A DNA stretch of 64,000 nucleotides from assembly GCA_964016985.1 (NCBI GenBank), contig OZ024828.1:88900399-88964398 (forward strand), given 5' to 3'. A model generated the notes under the pieces. That model worked only from the letters and a program-made list of their open reading frames with translations. It had not been told where the DNA came from and searched no databases. This document shows positions 53,606 to 64,000 of the stretch, piece after piece. Made by a program: the position numbers and the translations under genes. How positions within the stretch are numbered: the first letter of the stretch is position 1; the number at the start of each line of letters is the position of its first letter. This DNA is from Anodontia alba (lineage: Eukaryota > Mollusca > Bivalvia > Lucinida > Lucinidae).

Positions 53606-53632
<27 letters not shown>
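53606..53632. repeat. (GA)n microsatellite
   Basis: About 13 GA units. Confidence 0.92.
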
Positions 53633-53837
53633 TGTTTATATTTGGAACGATGAGATGTGAAAAGCAAACTAGAAATCATGTTAACAGCAATGACAACTAG
53701 ATCAAAGCAATGGATGCAGATAGTTCTCAGAAGGTGCGAAACGACAGATAGTTCTCAGAAGGTGCGAAACTGCAACTCCCATCTAGGCGTCAGTAGCGGC
53801 AACGATTCAACAGACAAATGTCTGACAGGTAAGGAAA

Positions 53838-55625
53838 CAAGAGGGCCAAGATGGCCCTGTATCGCTCACCTAATTACCAGACAAGTTTTGAACCAACTGG
53901 CCCTTGGGTTCAAGAAGTTCAATATAGATTTTCAAGATGGAGGCCATCTTGGATTTCCAATCTGAACGATTTTAGCACCATCTGATCTACAAGTCACCTC
54001 GATACTTCCAATGGAATTTCGAGTCAATTGGCCTTTTGGTTCAGGATAAAAAAAAAGTTCAAAATAGATTTTCAACATGACTGCTAGGGTGACCATTTTG
54101 GATTTCCGATCAGAATGATTTTAGCTATTTTTTTTATTTACAAGTCACCCTGATACTTCCTATAGAGTTTCGAGTCAACTGGCCTTTCTGTTCAGAAGAA
54201 GTTCAAAATGGATTTTCAAGATGGCGACTATGGCGGTCATATTGGATTTCCGATTAGAACATATTTAACTATTTTTGATTTACAAGTCACCCATATATTT
54301 CCTACCAAGTTTCGAGTAAATTGGCCTTACAGTTCAGGAGAAAAAGCGCAAAATAGATTTCTAAGATAGTGGTCATGGCGGCCATCTTGCATTTCTGATC
54401 GGAACGGTTTTAGCTATTTTGATCTACAAGTCACCCTGATGCTTTCTTACAAGTTTCGAGTCAGTTGGCTTTTCGGTTAAGGAGAAGATGCTCAAATTAG
54501 ATTTCCAAGATAGCGGCGTTTGCGGCCATTTTGGATTTCCGATCGGAAGAAAATTGAGCTATTTTTTATCTACAAGTCACCCTTATGCTTCCTACCAAGT
54601 TTCGAGTCAATTGCCCTTTCGGTTCAGGAGAAGAAGCGAAAAATAGATTTTCAAGATGGCGGCGATGGCAGCCATCTTGGATTCCGATCGGAACGATTTT
54701 AACTACTTTTGATCCACTAGTCACCCTGATGCTCCCTACCAAGTTTCAAGTCAATTAGCCTTTCGATTCAGGAGCAGAAGTGAAAAAAAAAAAAAAAAAA
54801 AAAAAAAGAAAAAAAAAAGAGATTTTCAAGATGGCGGCCATGGCGGCATCTTGGATTACCGATCGGAACAATTTTCACTATTTTTGATCTAAAAGCCACC
54901 CCGATGCTTCCTGTCAAGTTTAATTCAATTGACCTTTCGGTTCAGGAAAAGAAGCGAAAAATATATTTCAAAATGGAAGCCATGGCGGCCATCTTGAATT
55001 TCTAATCCGAACAATTTTTGCTCTTTATGATTTACAAGTCACCCCGATGCTTTCTACTAAGTTTCAAGTCAATTGGCCTTTCGGTTCAGTAGAAGAAGCA
55101 AAAAATAGATTTTCAAGATGGCGACCATCTTTGATTTCCGATCTGAACAATTTTAGCTATTTTTGACCTACAAGTCTCCCTGATGCTTCCTACCATGCTT
55201 TCAAGTCAATTGGCTTTTTGGTTCAGGAGATGTGAAAAATAGATTTTCAAGATGGCGGCCACAGCGGCCATCTTGGATTTCCGATTGAAACGAGTTTAAC
55301 TATTTTCGATCTACAAGTCTGCCCGAGGCTTCCTACCAAGTTTCAAGTAAATTAGCCTTTCGGTTCAGGAGAGGAAGGGAAAAAAGTAAAGATGGCGGCC
55401 ATCTTGGATTTCCGATCGAAATGATTTTAGGTATTTTTGATCTACAAGTCACCCCGATGCTTCTTACCAAGTTTCGAGTCAATTGGCCTAGTGGTGTACG
55501 AGGAGTAGGCTTTTAAAGCGAATTGTTGACGCCGCACGACGGTCGACGCACGACGGATATTGACCAATCGCAAATAGCTCACCTTGAACACTTCGTGCTC
55601 AGGTCAGGCAATAAGCTATGGGTCT
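53838..55625. repeat. About 143-bp tandem array with conserved borders
   Basis: Left border AACAAGAGGGCCAAGATGGC with ATCGCTCACCT. Right border ATAGCTCACCTTGAACACTT and CGTGCTCAGGT. Units read GATTTTCAAGATGGCGGCCA, CATCTTGGATTTCCGATCGG, TCTACAAGTCACCCTGATGC, AAGTTTCGAGTCAATTGGCC; about 12 units. The same GCTCACCT word at both borders suggests a mobile element with a satellite core. Confidence 0.92.
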
Positions 55626-57890
55626 CATGGTTTCAGAGAAGTAGACTTTTGAAATTTTTCCCATTATAAGTCTTTGGGAGCCAATGACCCGGGGGGGGGG
55701 GGGGGGGGAGGGCGTGGCAAATTTGGACCCGAGGGGCATGGTTGGCAGGATTTATGAAGGAGACCACTAAACATTGCTACATACTAAATATGTTAGCTCT
55801 GGACATCATGATTTCAAAATAGAAGGTTCTTTAGCGTTATAGATATATATAAACAAATGAACCCTAGGGCGTGGCCAGTTTGGACACCAAGGGTTTGATT
55901 GGCAGGATTTATGTAAGGGACCACTAAACATTGCTACATACAAAATATGCTATCTCTGGGCCTCGTGGTTTCAGAGAAAACATTTTTTAGGTTCTTTAGC
56001 TATATATCTCTATATAAACATATGACCCCTGGGGTGTGGCCAGTTTGGACCCCGGTGGCTTGATTGGCAGGATTTATGTTGTGGACCACTAAACATTGCT
56101 ACTCGTACATACTAAATTTATAAGCTGTGGGCCTCGTGGTTTCAGAGAAGAAGATTTTTTAAAAGTTTTTCCCATTATAAGTCTATGGGAGCAAATGACC
56201 CCCGGGGTATGGCCACTTTGGACCCCAGGGGCTTGATTGGCAGGATTTGTGTTGGGGACCACTAAACATTGCCAAATACTAAATATATAAGCTGTGAAAC
56301 TCAAAGTTTCAGAGAAGAAGATTTTTTTTAAGCTGTTCCCATTATAAGATTGTTAGAGCTAATGACCCATGGGGCGTGACCAGTTTGAACCCCAGGGGCT
56401 TGGATGGCAGGATTTATGTAGGAGACCACTTAACATTGCTACATACTTAATCTGTTAGCTCTGGGCCTCATGGTTTCAAAGAAGAAGATTTTTTTTAAGG
56501 TTCTTTAGCTATATAGCACTATATAAACATATGACCCCCCCCCTCTGAGGTCTTGCCAGTTTGGACCCCCATAATATGGGAGCTAATGACCCCTGGGGCA
56601 TGGCCAGTTTGAACCCATCGGCTAGATTGGCAGGATTTATGTAGGGGACCACTAAACATTGCTACATACTAAATATATAAGCTGTGGGCATCATGGTTTC
56701 AGAGAAGAAGATTTTGTAAGTTTTTTCCCATTATAAGTCTATGGGCGCTTATGACCCCCGGGGCGTGGTCAGTTTGGATCCCAGGGATATGGTTGGCAGG
56801 ATTCATGTAGGAGACAACTAACCATCGCTACATAATTAATCTTTTAGTTCTGGGCCTCATGGTTTCAGAGAAGATTATTTTTGAAGGTTTCTTAGCTATA
56901 TAGCTAGCTCTATATAAACACATGACCCCCTGGGGTGTGACCACTTTGGACCCCAGGGGCTTGATTGGCAGGACTTATGTAGGGGACCACTAAACATCGC
57001 TACATACTTAATATATAAGCTGTGGGCCTCATGGTTTCAGAGAAGAAGCTTTTTAAACTTTGCCCATTATATGTCTATGGGAGCTAATGACCCCCGGGGC
57101 GTGGTCAATTTGGACCCCAGGGGCGTGGTTGGCAGGATTTATGTAGGAGACTTCTAAACATTGCTACATCCTTAATCTGTTAGCTCTGGTACTCATGGTT
57201 TCAGAGAAGAAGATATTTTAAAGGTTCTTTAGCTATATAGCTATAAACATATGGCCCCTCTGGGGTGTGACCACTTTTGACCCCAGGGGCTTGATTGGCA
57301 GGATTTATGTAGGGGACCACTAAACATCGCTACATACTAAATATATAAGCTGTGGGCCTCATGGTTTCAAAGAAGAAGATTTTTTAGTTTTTCCCATTAT
57401 AAGTATATGGGAGCTAATGACCCCCGGCACGTGGCCAGTTTGGACCCCAGGGGCTTGGTTGGCAAGATTTATGTAAGAGACTACTAAAATTGCTACAGAC
57501 TGAATCTGTTAGCTCTGGGCCTCATGGTTTCAGAGAAGTAGATGTTTGAAGATTCATTAGCTATGTAGCACTATATATAAACATATTATCCCCCCCCCCC
57601 CCCCACACACACACACACACACACGCACACAGGGGTGTGGCCAGTTTGGAACCCAGGGACTTGATTGGCAGGATTTATGTTGGGGACCACTAAACATTGC
57701 TACATACTAAATATATAAACTTTGAGCCTGATGGCTCCAGAGAAGAGGATTTTTTAAAGTTTTTTTTTTTTTTCATTATAAGTCCACAGGAACTAATGAC
57801 CCCCGGGGTGAGGCCAGTTTGGACCCCAGGCGCATGGTTGGCAGGGTTTGTGTTGGGGACCACTAAACATATTTCCTCCAATAGCATCAT
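55626..57890. repeat. About 170-bp tandem array, two unit types
   Basis: CCCCAGGGGCTTGATTGGCA, GACCACTAAACATTGCTACA and CTCATGGTTTCAGAGAAGAA recur about 13 times. One type continues TTCCCATTATAAGTCTATGG, the other TTCTTTAGCTATATAGC. From about 56700 on they alternate strictly. Interrupted by poly-G (55691), poly-C/CA (57590-57625) and poly-T. Confidence 0.92.
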
Positions 57891-58348
57891 AATACTAGTC
57901 AGGAAAATTACTTGAACCTTTATTTTCATGTACTCAATCTAACCTGTGACCTTCACATTAAGGTCAGTCGTGTTGCCTTATAAACTATCACAAATACAGG
58001 GTTGATATGTACAAGGTTTGACAAGGTAAACCCCTCCAAAAGCTCAAGTTCACAATGACAGCTATGAAAAAAACTCAACTTCACAACGACAGCTATGAAA
58101 AAAAACTTTAACCCTTCTCAGGACGCCGACGAAAGCGCTATGGTTGAGTCTTGCATTTTTGGGAGAAAGGCACACAATAATCCGTAATAGATATTTTTCC
58201 AGCAACAAACATACACACACAGAGAGAGTTGCAGCCGGACTCACATACACAGATCGCCGATTTGATCTGAACGTTGAGAGTCTATGAAAGCTTAACACGA
58301 TACACACGAATAAAAGAAGAAAAGAAAAAAAATACACCAAAAAGAATA

Positions 58349-58436
58349 TGCCCCTGGTGAGGCTCGAACTCACAGCCTCCGCATTTCATAGTACTGTCTA
58401 TAAGTACGGCGCGCTAACCGATTGCGCCACAGGGGC
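58349..58436 (-). tRNA. tRNA-Ile(UAU) with a 14-nt intron
   Basis: Minus strand, 88 nt. Acceptor stem GCCCCTG/CAGGGGC with discriminator A. D arm GCGC-AATCGGTTA-GCGC, anticodon stem CCGTA/TGCGG, anticodon loop CTTATAA with anticodon TAT. T arm GTGAG-TTCGAGC-CTCAC. The intron GACAGTACTATGAA (58385-58398) sits one base 3' of the anticodon, the standard place. A box (TGGCGCAATCGGTTAGCGC) and B box (GTTCGAGCC) are intact. tRNA-Ile(UAU) genes usually carry an intron in animals. The minor isoleucine codon AUA is read by it. Confidence 0.96.
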
Positions 58437-58589
58437 AGAACACAAGTTTCGTTTTGCTGATCATACTATTTTCTGCGCCGTATCATGCCTCGATAAAGTA
58501 ATTTTACTATATTTGTATTAGGTATGCGTCCACCAAATAAAGCAAATGCTATATTAGCATGTTGGCAGAAAACAATTGTATCCCAGTGA

Positions 58590-58591
58590 AC

Positions 58592-58623
<32 letters not shown>

Positions 58624-58750
58624 CTGTCTGTCTGTCTGTGTGTGTCTGTATGTCTGTCTGTCTGTCGTTTTGGCTGTCTGTCTGTGTCTGTCCATCTGTG
58701 TGTGTCTCTCTCGCGTGCGCGCACGCACGCACGCACGCACACAAGCACGC
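58590..58750. repeat. Mixed CT / TG / GTCT microsatellite
   Basis: (CT)n, (TG)n, (GTCT)n and (CGCA)n in series. These give several spurious cysteine- and serine-rich ORFs. Confidence 0.95.
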
Positions 58751-58799
58751 ATTACGGACCTTTAACAACATTCAAATATATCGGAATAGTTGTGCGTTA

Positions 58800-59280
58800 T
58801 TTGTATATGCCCCAAAGACCTTATGTCATATATATAACATATATCATATATATATAGCAGTCCGATAAGGAGCTACACTTTTTCTTCCTGACAATTATAT
58901 GCTTCTTCAATGGACAAAATATGTGTGCATGTAAATATGAGCGTAAAACCTACAACATTTCAGTGACCGTTTTATATTATAATTACTACTGTTTTTACCA
59001 CTATATATGACTAGGGCCTACTATTATTACTACAAAACATTTTACATATAAATCCCAAACTAAAAACCGGCCTTATGAGTCATGAGATACACCGTATGCA
59101 ACCATCGTACAATCAGCTTGGCTTACACATCTAAGCCGTCTGTTCAGGCTTACACTCTACCATACATGAGCCGTGATGAAACAAAGCAAATCTTCGGGGT
59201 AAATGCAAACTTACTGGCAAAAGTCCAGATCAGCCGGTGAGATATATAGTCTGACCAGGAACTTCGTTATGTTCTACAGT
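58800..59280. other. Intergenic, nothing recognised
   Basis: AT-rich with TATA runs at 58828-58857. Confidence 0.5.
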
Positions 59281-59284
59281 AGAC

Positions 59285-59375
59285 CTGCCCATTGATTCTA
59301 TAGGCGGACAGTGAAGGTCCTGATCAGACTGCGCGGATGCGCCGGCTGATCTGGGCCTTCGCTGTCCGCATATGC
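59285..59375. mobile_element. Hairpin element family M9
   Basis: GCGGACAGTGAAGGTCCTGA mirrored by CTGGGCCTTCGCTGTCCGCA. Tip TGCGCGGATGCGCC. Confidence 0.85.
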
Positions 59376-59411
59376 CCGTAAAACGTTTTCGCATGGCGCG
59401 ACCCATATGTC

Positions 59412-59412
<1 letters not shown>

Positions 59413-59456
<44 letters not shown>
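59413..59456. repeat. (AAT)n microsatellite
   Basis: About 14 AAT units. Confidence 0.95.
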
Positions 59457-59746
59457 CAATCATTATATTCGATTAATGTGGACCCAGATCTGCCTGGGAT
59501 TATCCCTAATCTGACCAGGCTTTACACTGATTACGCGTGTAAGTGGGCCTATATATGTAAACGTCTTGTTTTGCATCAGTATCTATAGATAAGGGGGGGG
59601 GGGGGGGGTGGGGGTGGAGGCGGGGGTGTCTAATTTGTATCTGGGTTGTTTTTTAGCATTGCAAAAGTAGTTATTGTCTCAAGTCAAGGCAGTATGTATT
59701 TTGTTTTTGTTACCTACAAAATGCATCTACGGTAATGCAACTTACG

Positions 59747-59942
59747 CATAGCTCAAAATAAGGGACTTTTTCACCGCCCCCCCCCCCCCACCCCACCCCC
59801 AACACACACACCAAAAAAAAAAAAAAAAATTGATATTTTTTATTATTTCTTCACGGAAACATACGTTGTGGATACTCATTAGAAGCTTACGTTTTCTTTG
59901 GAGCTATAAGAAAAAATAGTTCCTCTTGTCTGGAGCTATGCT
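59747..59942. mobile_element. MITE family M1 with homopolymer expansions
   Basis: CATAGCTCAAAATAAGGGAC to TTGTCTGGAGCTATGC. Poly-C (59778) and poly-A (59812) runs sit inside. The centre is deleted. Confidence 0.75.
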
Positions 59943-60135
59943 TATATATCTTTTTTTTCATGGTCTTGCCAGATATTAAAGATTGGCCCACCTGTAATAA
60001 TAAATTGTCATTCAAGCAAATTTGTTTTGCTTTGATTACATTTTAAAATGACCTTTCACAATTTTATGCAAAGCATTGGTGGGGAAAACATATATATACT
60101 GACTATTTCGACAGTATCCGTGTTCAAAAGACTAA

Positions 60136-60171
<36 letters not shown>

Positions 60172-60339
60172 GAAAATGAAAGTATCCTTGTTCGAAAGGT
60201 TACAAGAAAAAAACACATGAAAAAGAAGCCTCAATAGTTTTATTTCTAATCTGAATTTTTGTCTAAATATATTATTACGTGAAGCACATAAAATTGCGCC
60301 TCAATATGAGAAAATATACCAACATATTTGACCGACTAA

Positions 60340-60490
60340 ATCTAAGATTAGCCTGCACAGTCTGATCAGAGTCCTCATTGCGGGCTCTCTACATTGTCAA
60401 TGGACTAGGGTTTCCTTAGGCGGACAGCAAGGATCCTGATCAGATAGCAGATGTGGACGCTGATCTAAATTTCTTTGGGTGCGGCACATT
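60340..60490. mobile_element. Hairpin element family M9, decayed
   Basis: TAGCCTGCACAGTCTGATCA and GGATCCTGATCAGATAGC...GCTGATCTAAATTTCTTTGG match the family. Confidence 0.65.
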
Positions 60491-60627
60491 CCTTAAGGTA
60501 CATTTTCTATCGTTGCGGTTTAATTAAATTACATTGACCACGTTTTCGGTGAAATATTGTGGACCATTCTTTTGAAGTTCGGATTTAATTAAGTGATTCT
60601 TCCTTTTTCAAACCATTGAAAGAATTT

Positions 60628-60835
60628 GTTAACGCTTAGCACTCTGGATAAAAAAATTTCAGCAGAAGACATTTTCAAATATTTTTCATATTTTTTTCCC
60701 CAGAAAACAGATTTTGACATTTCATGCAAAGTGTCAATTTGCATGAACTGTCAAATCCTGTTTTCTGGGGAAAAAATAAGAAAAATGGCATCCATTTGTC
60801 GTCTGCTGATTTAGCCCAGAGAGCGGTAAAGGTTA
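60628..60835. mobile_element. MITE family M4, best copy
   Basis: AAATTTCAGCAGAAGACATT mirrored by TTGTCGTCTGCTGATTTAGC. Long inner arm CCCCAGAAAACAGATTTTGA with mirror TCAAATCCTGTTTTCTGGGG. Confidence 0.9.
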
Positions 60836-61440
60836 AACAAAAGTCCTCGTCATATGCATGTGAAAATACACTGATATTTCTTTTATTTCTTTATTGATGT
60901 AATAATCCCCATTCTGACACCTGTGACTAACCGACCACCTGGATAAAATCCGAACGTGATTTAGTGAATGAAAGTTTACATCCCAAATTCGGAAAGACAA
61001 ATTAATTGCTTGCGATACTTGGGTGAGCCCATTTTGCCGCGCCATTTTTTTCGCCTGTTTAATACTTTTAATGACATAGATATCTTCCGTTTTAATTCAG
61101 TTGTTGGCAGTTTGTATATGATATTATCTAGCAGAAGAAGATAACGACGACGACAAAAAAGAAGACGATTCCACAGTGAAACGAAATCCCGAGGTTTAAT
61201 CAAGTTTTACGTTCGTGTTAAACCCGTGTACAAACCCATTTATTGAAATAACAAAGTATTTCCGACTATTAATAAACTGAAACCATCTTGCCAAAACAAC
61301 CTGTCGTCTTTTGAGGTGAAAATGAACCTTAAATTGTTGATGGTATAAATTTCGGTATATAGAAAAAAAAAGAAGAGAGAGAGTTCTTTTCCAAGTTGAA
61401 ACAGCCATCAAGGCGCTGAGGAAGGGAACGTCAGCGGGTA
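60836..61440. other. Intergenic, nothing recognised
   Basis: Several short minus-strand ORFs (60833-61411) without recognisable motifs or splice logic. Confidence 0.5.
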
Positions 61441-61447
61441 ATTGATA

Positions 61448-61660
61448 TTAACCCTTCTCATGCTGAATAAATTAAGATGCCACGCCCACTTCTAATTTCC
61501 AGCCAATCAGATTACTTGATCCGGGTTTTTGATAGAAATTCACATACTTAATGACAAACAGTGCAGATCCAGATCAATTGGCTTCTGAAGAAGCCAACTG
61601 ATCTAGATCTACACTGTTTGCTAAAACAGGGCATGTCGTGTTCAGCAAAAGAAGGGTTAA
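61448..61660 (-). mobile_element. TTAA-flanked MITE M2, copy 6, opposite orientation
   Basis: TTAACCCTTCTCATGCTGAA to TTCAGCAAAAGAAGGGTTAA. The TTGGCTTCTGAAGAAGCCAA central palindrome is perfect. Confidence 0.9.
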
Positions 61661-62039
61661 ACATACCAGCAGAACTAGTTCAAGCTGGCAAGAGGAGCCA
61701 TGGTCGATTAAACATACGTCCATCTGCAATAAGAGTCAGAAATATCCCATGGCTGATCACACTCCCAGAGTAAGGAAAATTACAGCAGTGCTAGAACTAT
61801 CAGTTTCATTTACGTTCTGAAATATAATATTGAAGATAATCCTCGATAGTTTCCAGCCTCAGACAAAAGAGATAACTAGACAAACGGGTTTCCGAGCAAG
61901 AAGAATTACTGAACAAATATTTAATCTCAGACATCCGGACAAGAAACACCTTCGGTATAAGCATCTCTCATTACGAAACCATGTCTATTCAAATATACTG
62001 AACACTTTACCACCAAAAAATGAAAATTTTCAGATAAAA

Positions 62040-62245
62040 CAATTCTGATATTCTGCATATTTCTGCTCAAAACATAGATTGTGGGTACTCGTTAGAACCG
62101 CCTCGCCGAGGCGGTTCTAACGAGTACCCACAATCTATGTTTTTGAGCAGAAATAAGAAAAATAATGTATACCCCTGTAAACCCCAGTTTTACAATATAA
62201 AAGTGGGGTTTAAGGGGGTCAAAATTATATAGGCATGTTTTCGTG
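62040..62245. mobile_element. MITE family M1b, perfect central hairpin
   Basis: AGATTGTGGGTACTCGTTAG, then AACCGCCTCGCCGAGGCGGTT at the tip, with full mirror. The arm continues AAGTGGGGTTTAAGGGGGTC as in the copy at 17515. Confidence 0.9.
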
Positions 62246-62261
62246 ATGTGTCTTGTTTTTA

Positions 62262-63090
62262 CAGCCTTCAAGAAAGCCTTCGATAGAGTGAAACATGAAG
62301 CCTTCTTGGCAACTATTCAGGACGAAATATAATATTAACTATTTCAACCCAGTAGGCCTAAATAGATACTTTAATATGCAAACAGAGCAGATCCAGATGA
62401 TACGGCTCGTAATGAGCCGTCTCATCAGGATCTACACTACTTGCTATTCGGTTCTACATTTTTGTTTAACAAACCTATTTGCAATAATGGGAGCGTCCAA
62501 ATTCAAAGATGGAAGAGTCCACTACAGAATCTCAGGGGTGAAAGGGTTAAGGCCAGCCTGGTCCGTGTCACTAAGCTGTTGTACGACAAAGTCACTATTG
62601 TAGTCCTGTTCATGACGCGGCAGGTCAGTGCTTCAAGACCACAGCTAGATTTAGGCAATTATGTCTTCTATCACCAAAAGTCTTAAACATCTTCCTCCAA
62701 ATGCCTAGCAGATCATGGAAGGGTATGTCTGCACTGGAATCAGATTACTTGCCAGCATTCGATTCGTAGGTGACATTGCCTGAATCGATAGAGAGAAAAA
62801 AGAGCTCAAAGGACTGGTTGAAGCTTCTCGACAAGACCACAAAGGGAAATTTTGCAATAGAAGACAAAAGTGGTGACGAACAACCCAGTTAAATCTGAGC
62901 TTGATATCAGAGTGATATCAGAGTGAATGGCACAAGGATTGAAACAGTGAATAGTTTAAAATGTATAGGGTCCTTAATCCTCATATCTGACGACGGCTCC
63001 AAACCGGAGTTAGCCAACTGCGACATTAGCAAAACTAAAATTGATATGGAAAGACAAGAGCATCAAACTCCCTTCAAAAATCAGTAATGT
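62262..63090 (+). pseudogene. RTE-like LINE reverse transcriptase fragments
   Basis: FKKAFDRVKHEAFLATIQDE (62270-62330, motif A region), then after an M3-type insertion VRVTKLLYDKVT, then CCAAATGCCTAGCAGATCAT-level remnants, then KELKGLVEASRQDHKGKF, then RVNGTRIETVNSLKCIGSLI and SDDGSKPELANCDISKT. Many stops and frame changes. Distinct from the LINE at 48150. Confidence 0.75.
62375..62550. mobile_element. Hairpin element splitting the LINE
   Basis: GCAAACAGAGCAGATCCAGA mirrored by CATCAGGATCTACACTACTT, tip GGCTCGTAATGAGCC. It is followed by a tail (GATGGAAGAGTCCACTAC) also present at 49262-49285. Confidence 0.75.
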
Positions 63091-63099
63091 CCCAAGTAT

Positions 63100-63560
63100 A
63101 GGTACACTAGATTTGAAGTAAATTCCTGCAATATCTTCAAAACGTCTGCTAGGAAAAAAGTTTTACCTTTTTCTCATGTATTTTGCCAAATTTAATCTGT
63201 AACCTTTACCTTGAGGTAAAGGATAGTGAAAACCTTATCAAGTAATGTCACATTATTAGGGACAACATGCACAAGAATGGAAGTGGATTCATCCAATAGT
63301 GTTAGGTAGGAAAACACACTTCACCTTGCGGTCAACGATGTTGAAATTTTTGCAAAAAGGTTTAAAGTGAATCTCTAGAAAAGCTTCAAAATGCCAGCTA
63401 TGAAAAAACAAAACAAAAAACTTTAACCTTTTTCAGGATACCGCTGACGACCGCACCACTGTTAGGTCTCGCCTTTGGGAAACTGGAGACAAAACTAATA
63501 TACTAATAAACCGATTTCCTTCATAGTTACATCTCGGGCTGCAATGCAGATAAGTTTAAT
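63100..63560. other. Sequence shared with the flank of the 55.6-kb array
   Basis: ATGCCAGCTATGAAAAAAC and AACTTTAACCTTTTTCAGGA (63390-63440) resemble 58055-58125. The rest was not recognised. Confidence 0.55.
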
Positions 63561-63780
63561 GATTTTTTTTTTTTTACTTTTACCATATTTTAACGCACGT
63601 AACTTTTGAACCGACAGGATTTTTACATGCAGTTTTTAACATTTTTGTCATCACAGTAACAGCTTTAAATTGAAGTATTCCAAAATGAGGTGATTTCTCA
63701 TCTTCCAGAGAAGCGTATATAAGAAGACAGATTTCGGCAAAGCGAACTCGCTTTGGTGTATTCAAAGTCAAGTTCAAATG

Positions 63781-63890
63781 AGCCACCTCCTGGCAAAACC
63801 AACGTAATGGATGTGCAGATGCCCAGGCTGATCTGAGTCTTCGCTGGGCGCATATGCTATTTTGTTGGTTTTGTCATGAGGTGGCCCAAA
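63781..63890. mobile_element. MITE, family M9 type
   Basis: GCCACCTCCTGGCAAAACCA mirrored by TGGTTTTGTCATGAGGTGGC, enclosing AGGCTGATCTGAGTCTTCGC. Confidence 0.82.
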
Positions 63891-64000
63891 TCAGATTTTA
63901 ACATAGCTAGGTACCCGAGGCACAAGGAAGCTGCCCCGTTGGGTGCATCCATCCACCTGAACAATATTTATACCAAAACTATAAGTGAAGATACCCAGGA

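Noticed and set aside
58549..58771. Several overlapping ORFs rich in Cys/Val or Arg/Thr
   Set aside because: Translations of a microsatellite.
62390..62440. Hammerhead ribozyme-like CTGATGAG with a following GC-rich stem on the minus strand
   Set aside because: The GAAA half of the core after the stem is missing. The sequence is explained by the M3-type hairpin element.

Overview
This window is animal nuclear DNA, most likely from a marine mollusc (probably a bivalve). Evidence for this: long introns with GT-AG splice sites, one conserved animal gene cut into short exons, an intron-containing tRNA-Ile, dense non-autonomous DNA transposons, tRNA-derived SINEs, broken LINEs, and satellite arrays of a style I associate with bivalve genomes. 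The bivalve assignment is inference from repeat style, not from a marker gene.

The only host protein gene I can build is SHQ1, on the minus strand. SHQ1 is the assembly chaperone that holds dyskerin before H/ACA snoRNPs and telomerase RNP are built. I traced 14 coding exons from the ATG at 38373 to the left edge of the window. Their phases join without a break into 436 codons; the C-terminal acidic tail lies beyond position 1. Exons are 40-191 nt. Intron 8 (7050-14660) has a minor-spliceosome (U12-type) donor. The donor of exon 10 has been copied four times in a 29-bp tandem repeat.

Layout by region. 1-7050: SHQ1 exons 9-14, with SINEs and MITEs. 7504-13678: a nested pair of TTAA-flanked (piggyBac-like) insertions inside the U12-type intron. 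The larger is a 5.8-kb AT-rich, ORF-poor element that appears to be built almost entirely of consecutive small stem-loops, ending in a minisatellite. 14661-28355: exons 3-8, with a Tc1 element, pogo-like elements and many MITEs. 28356-34301: intron 2, holding three satellite arrays and an almost intact mariner. 34302-38373: exons 1-2 and a LINE 3' end. 38400-64000: intergenic. It holds two copies of a 1.3-kb TIR element (one inside a LINE reading frame), a split LINE with reverse transcriptase motifs, five tandem arrays, tRNA-Ile(UAU) and further LINE debris.

No operons, CRISPRs, or viral or toxin genes were seen. The best candidate for something undescribed is the hairpin array at 7869-12722. 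Its stems differ in sequence from unit to unit but stay complementary.
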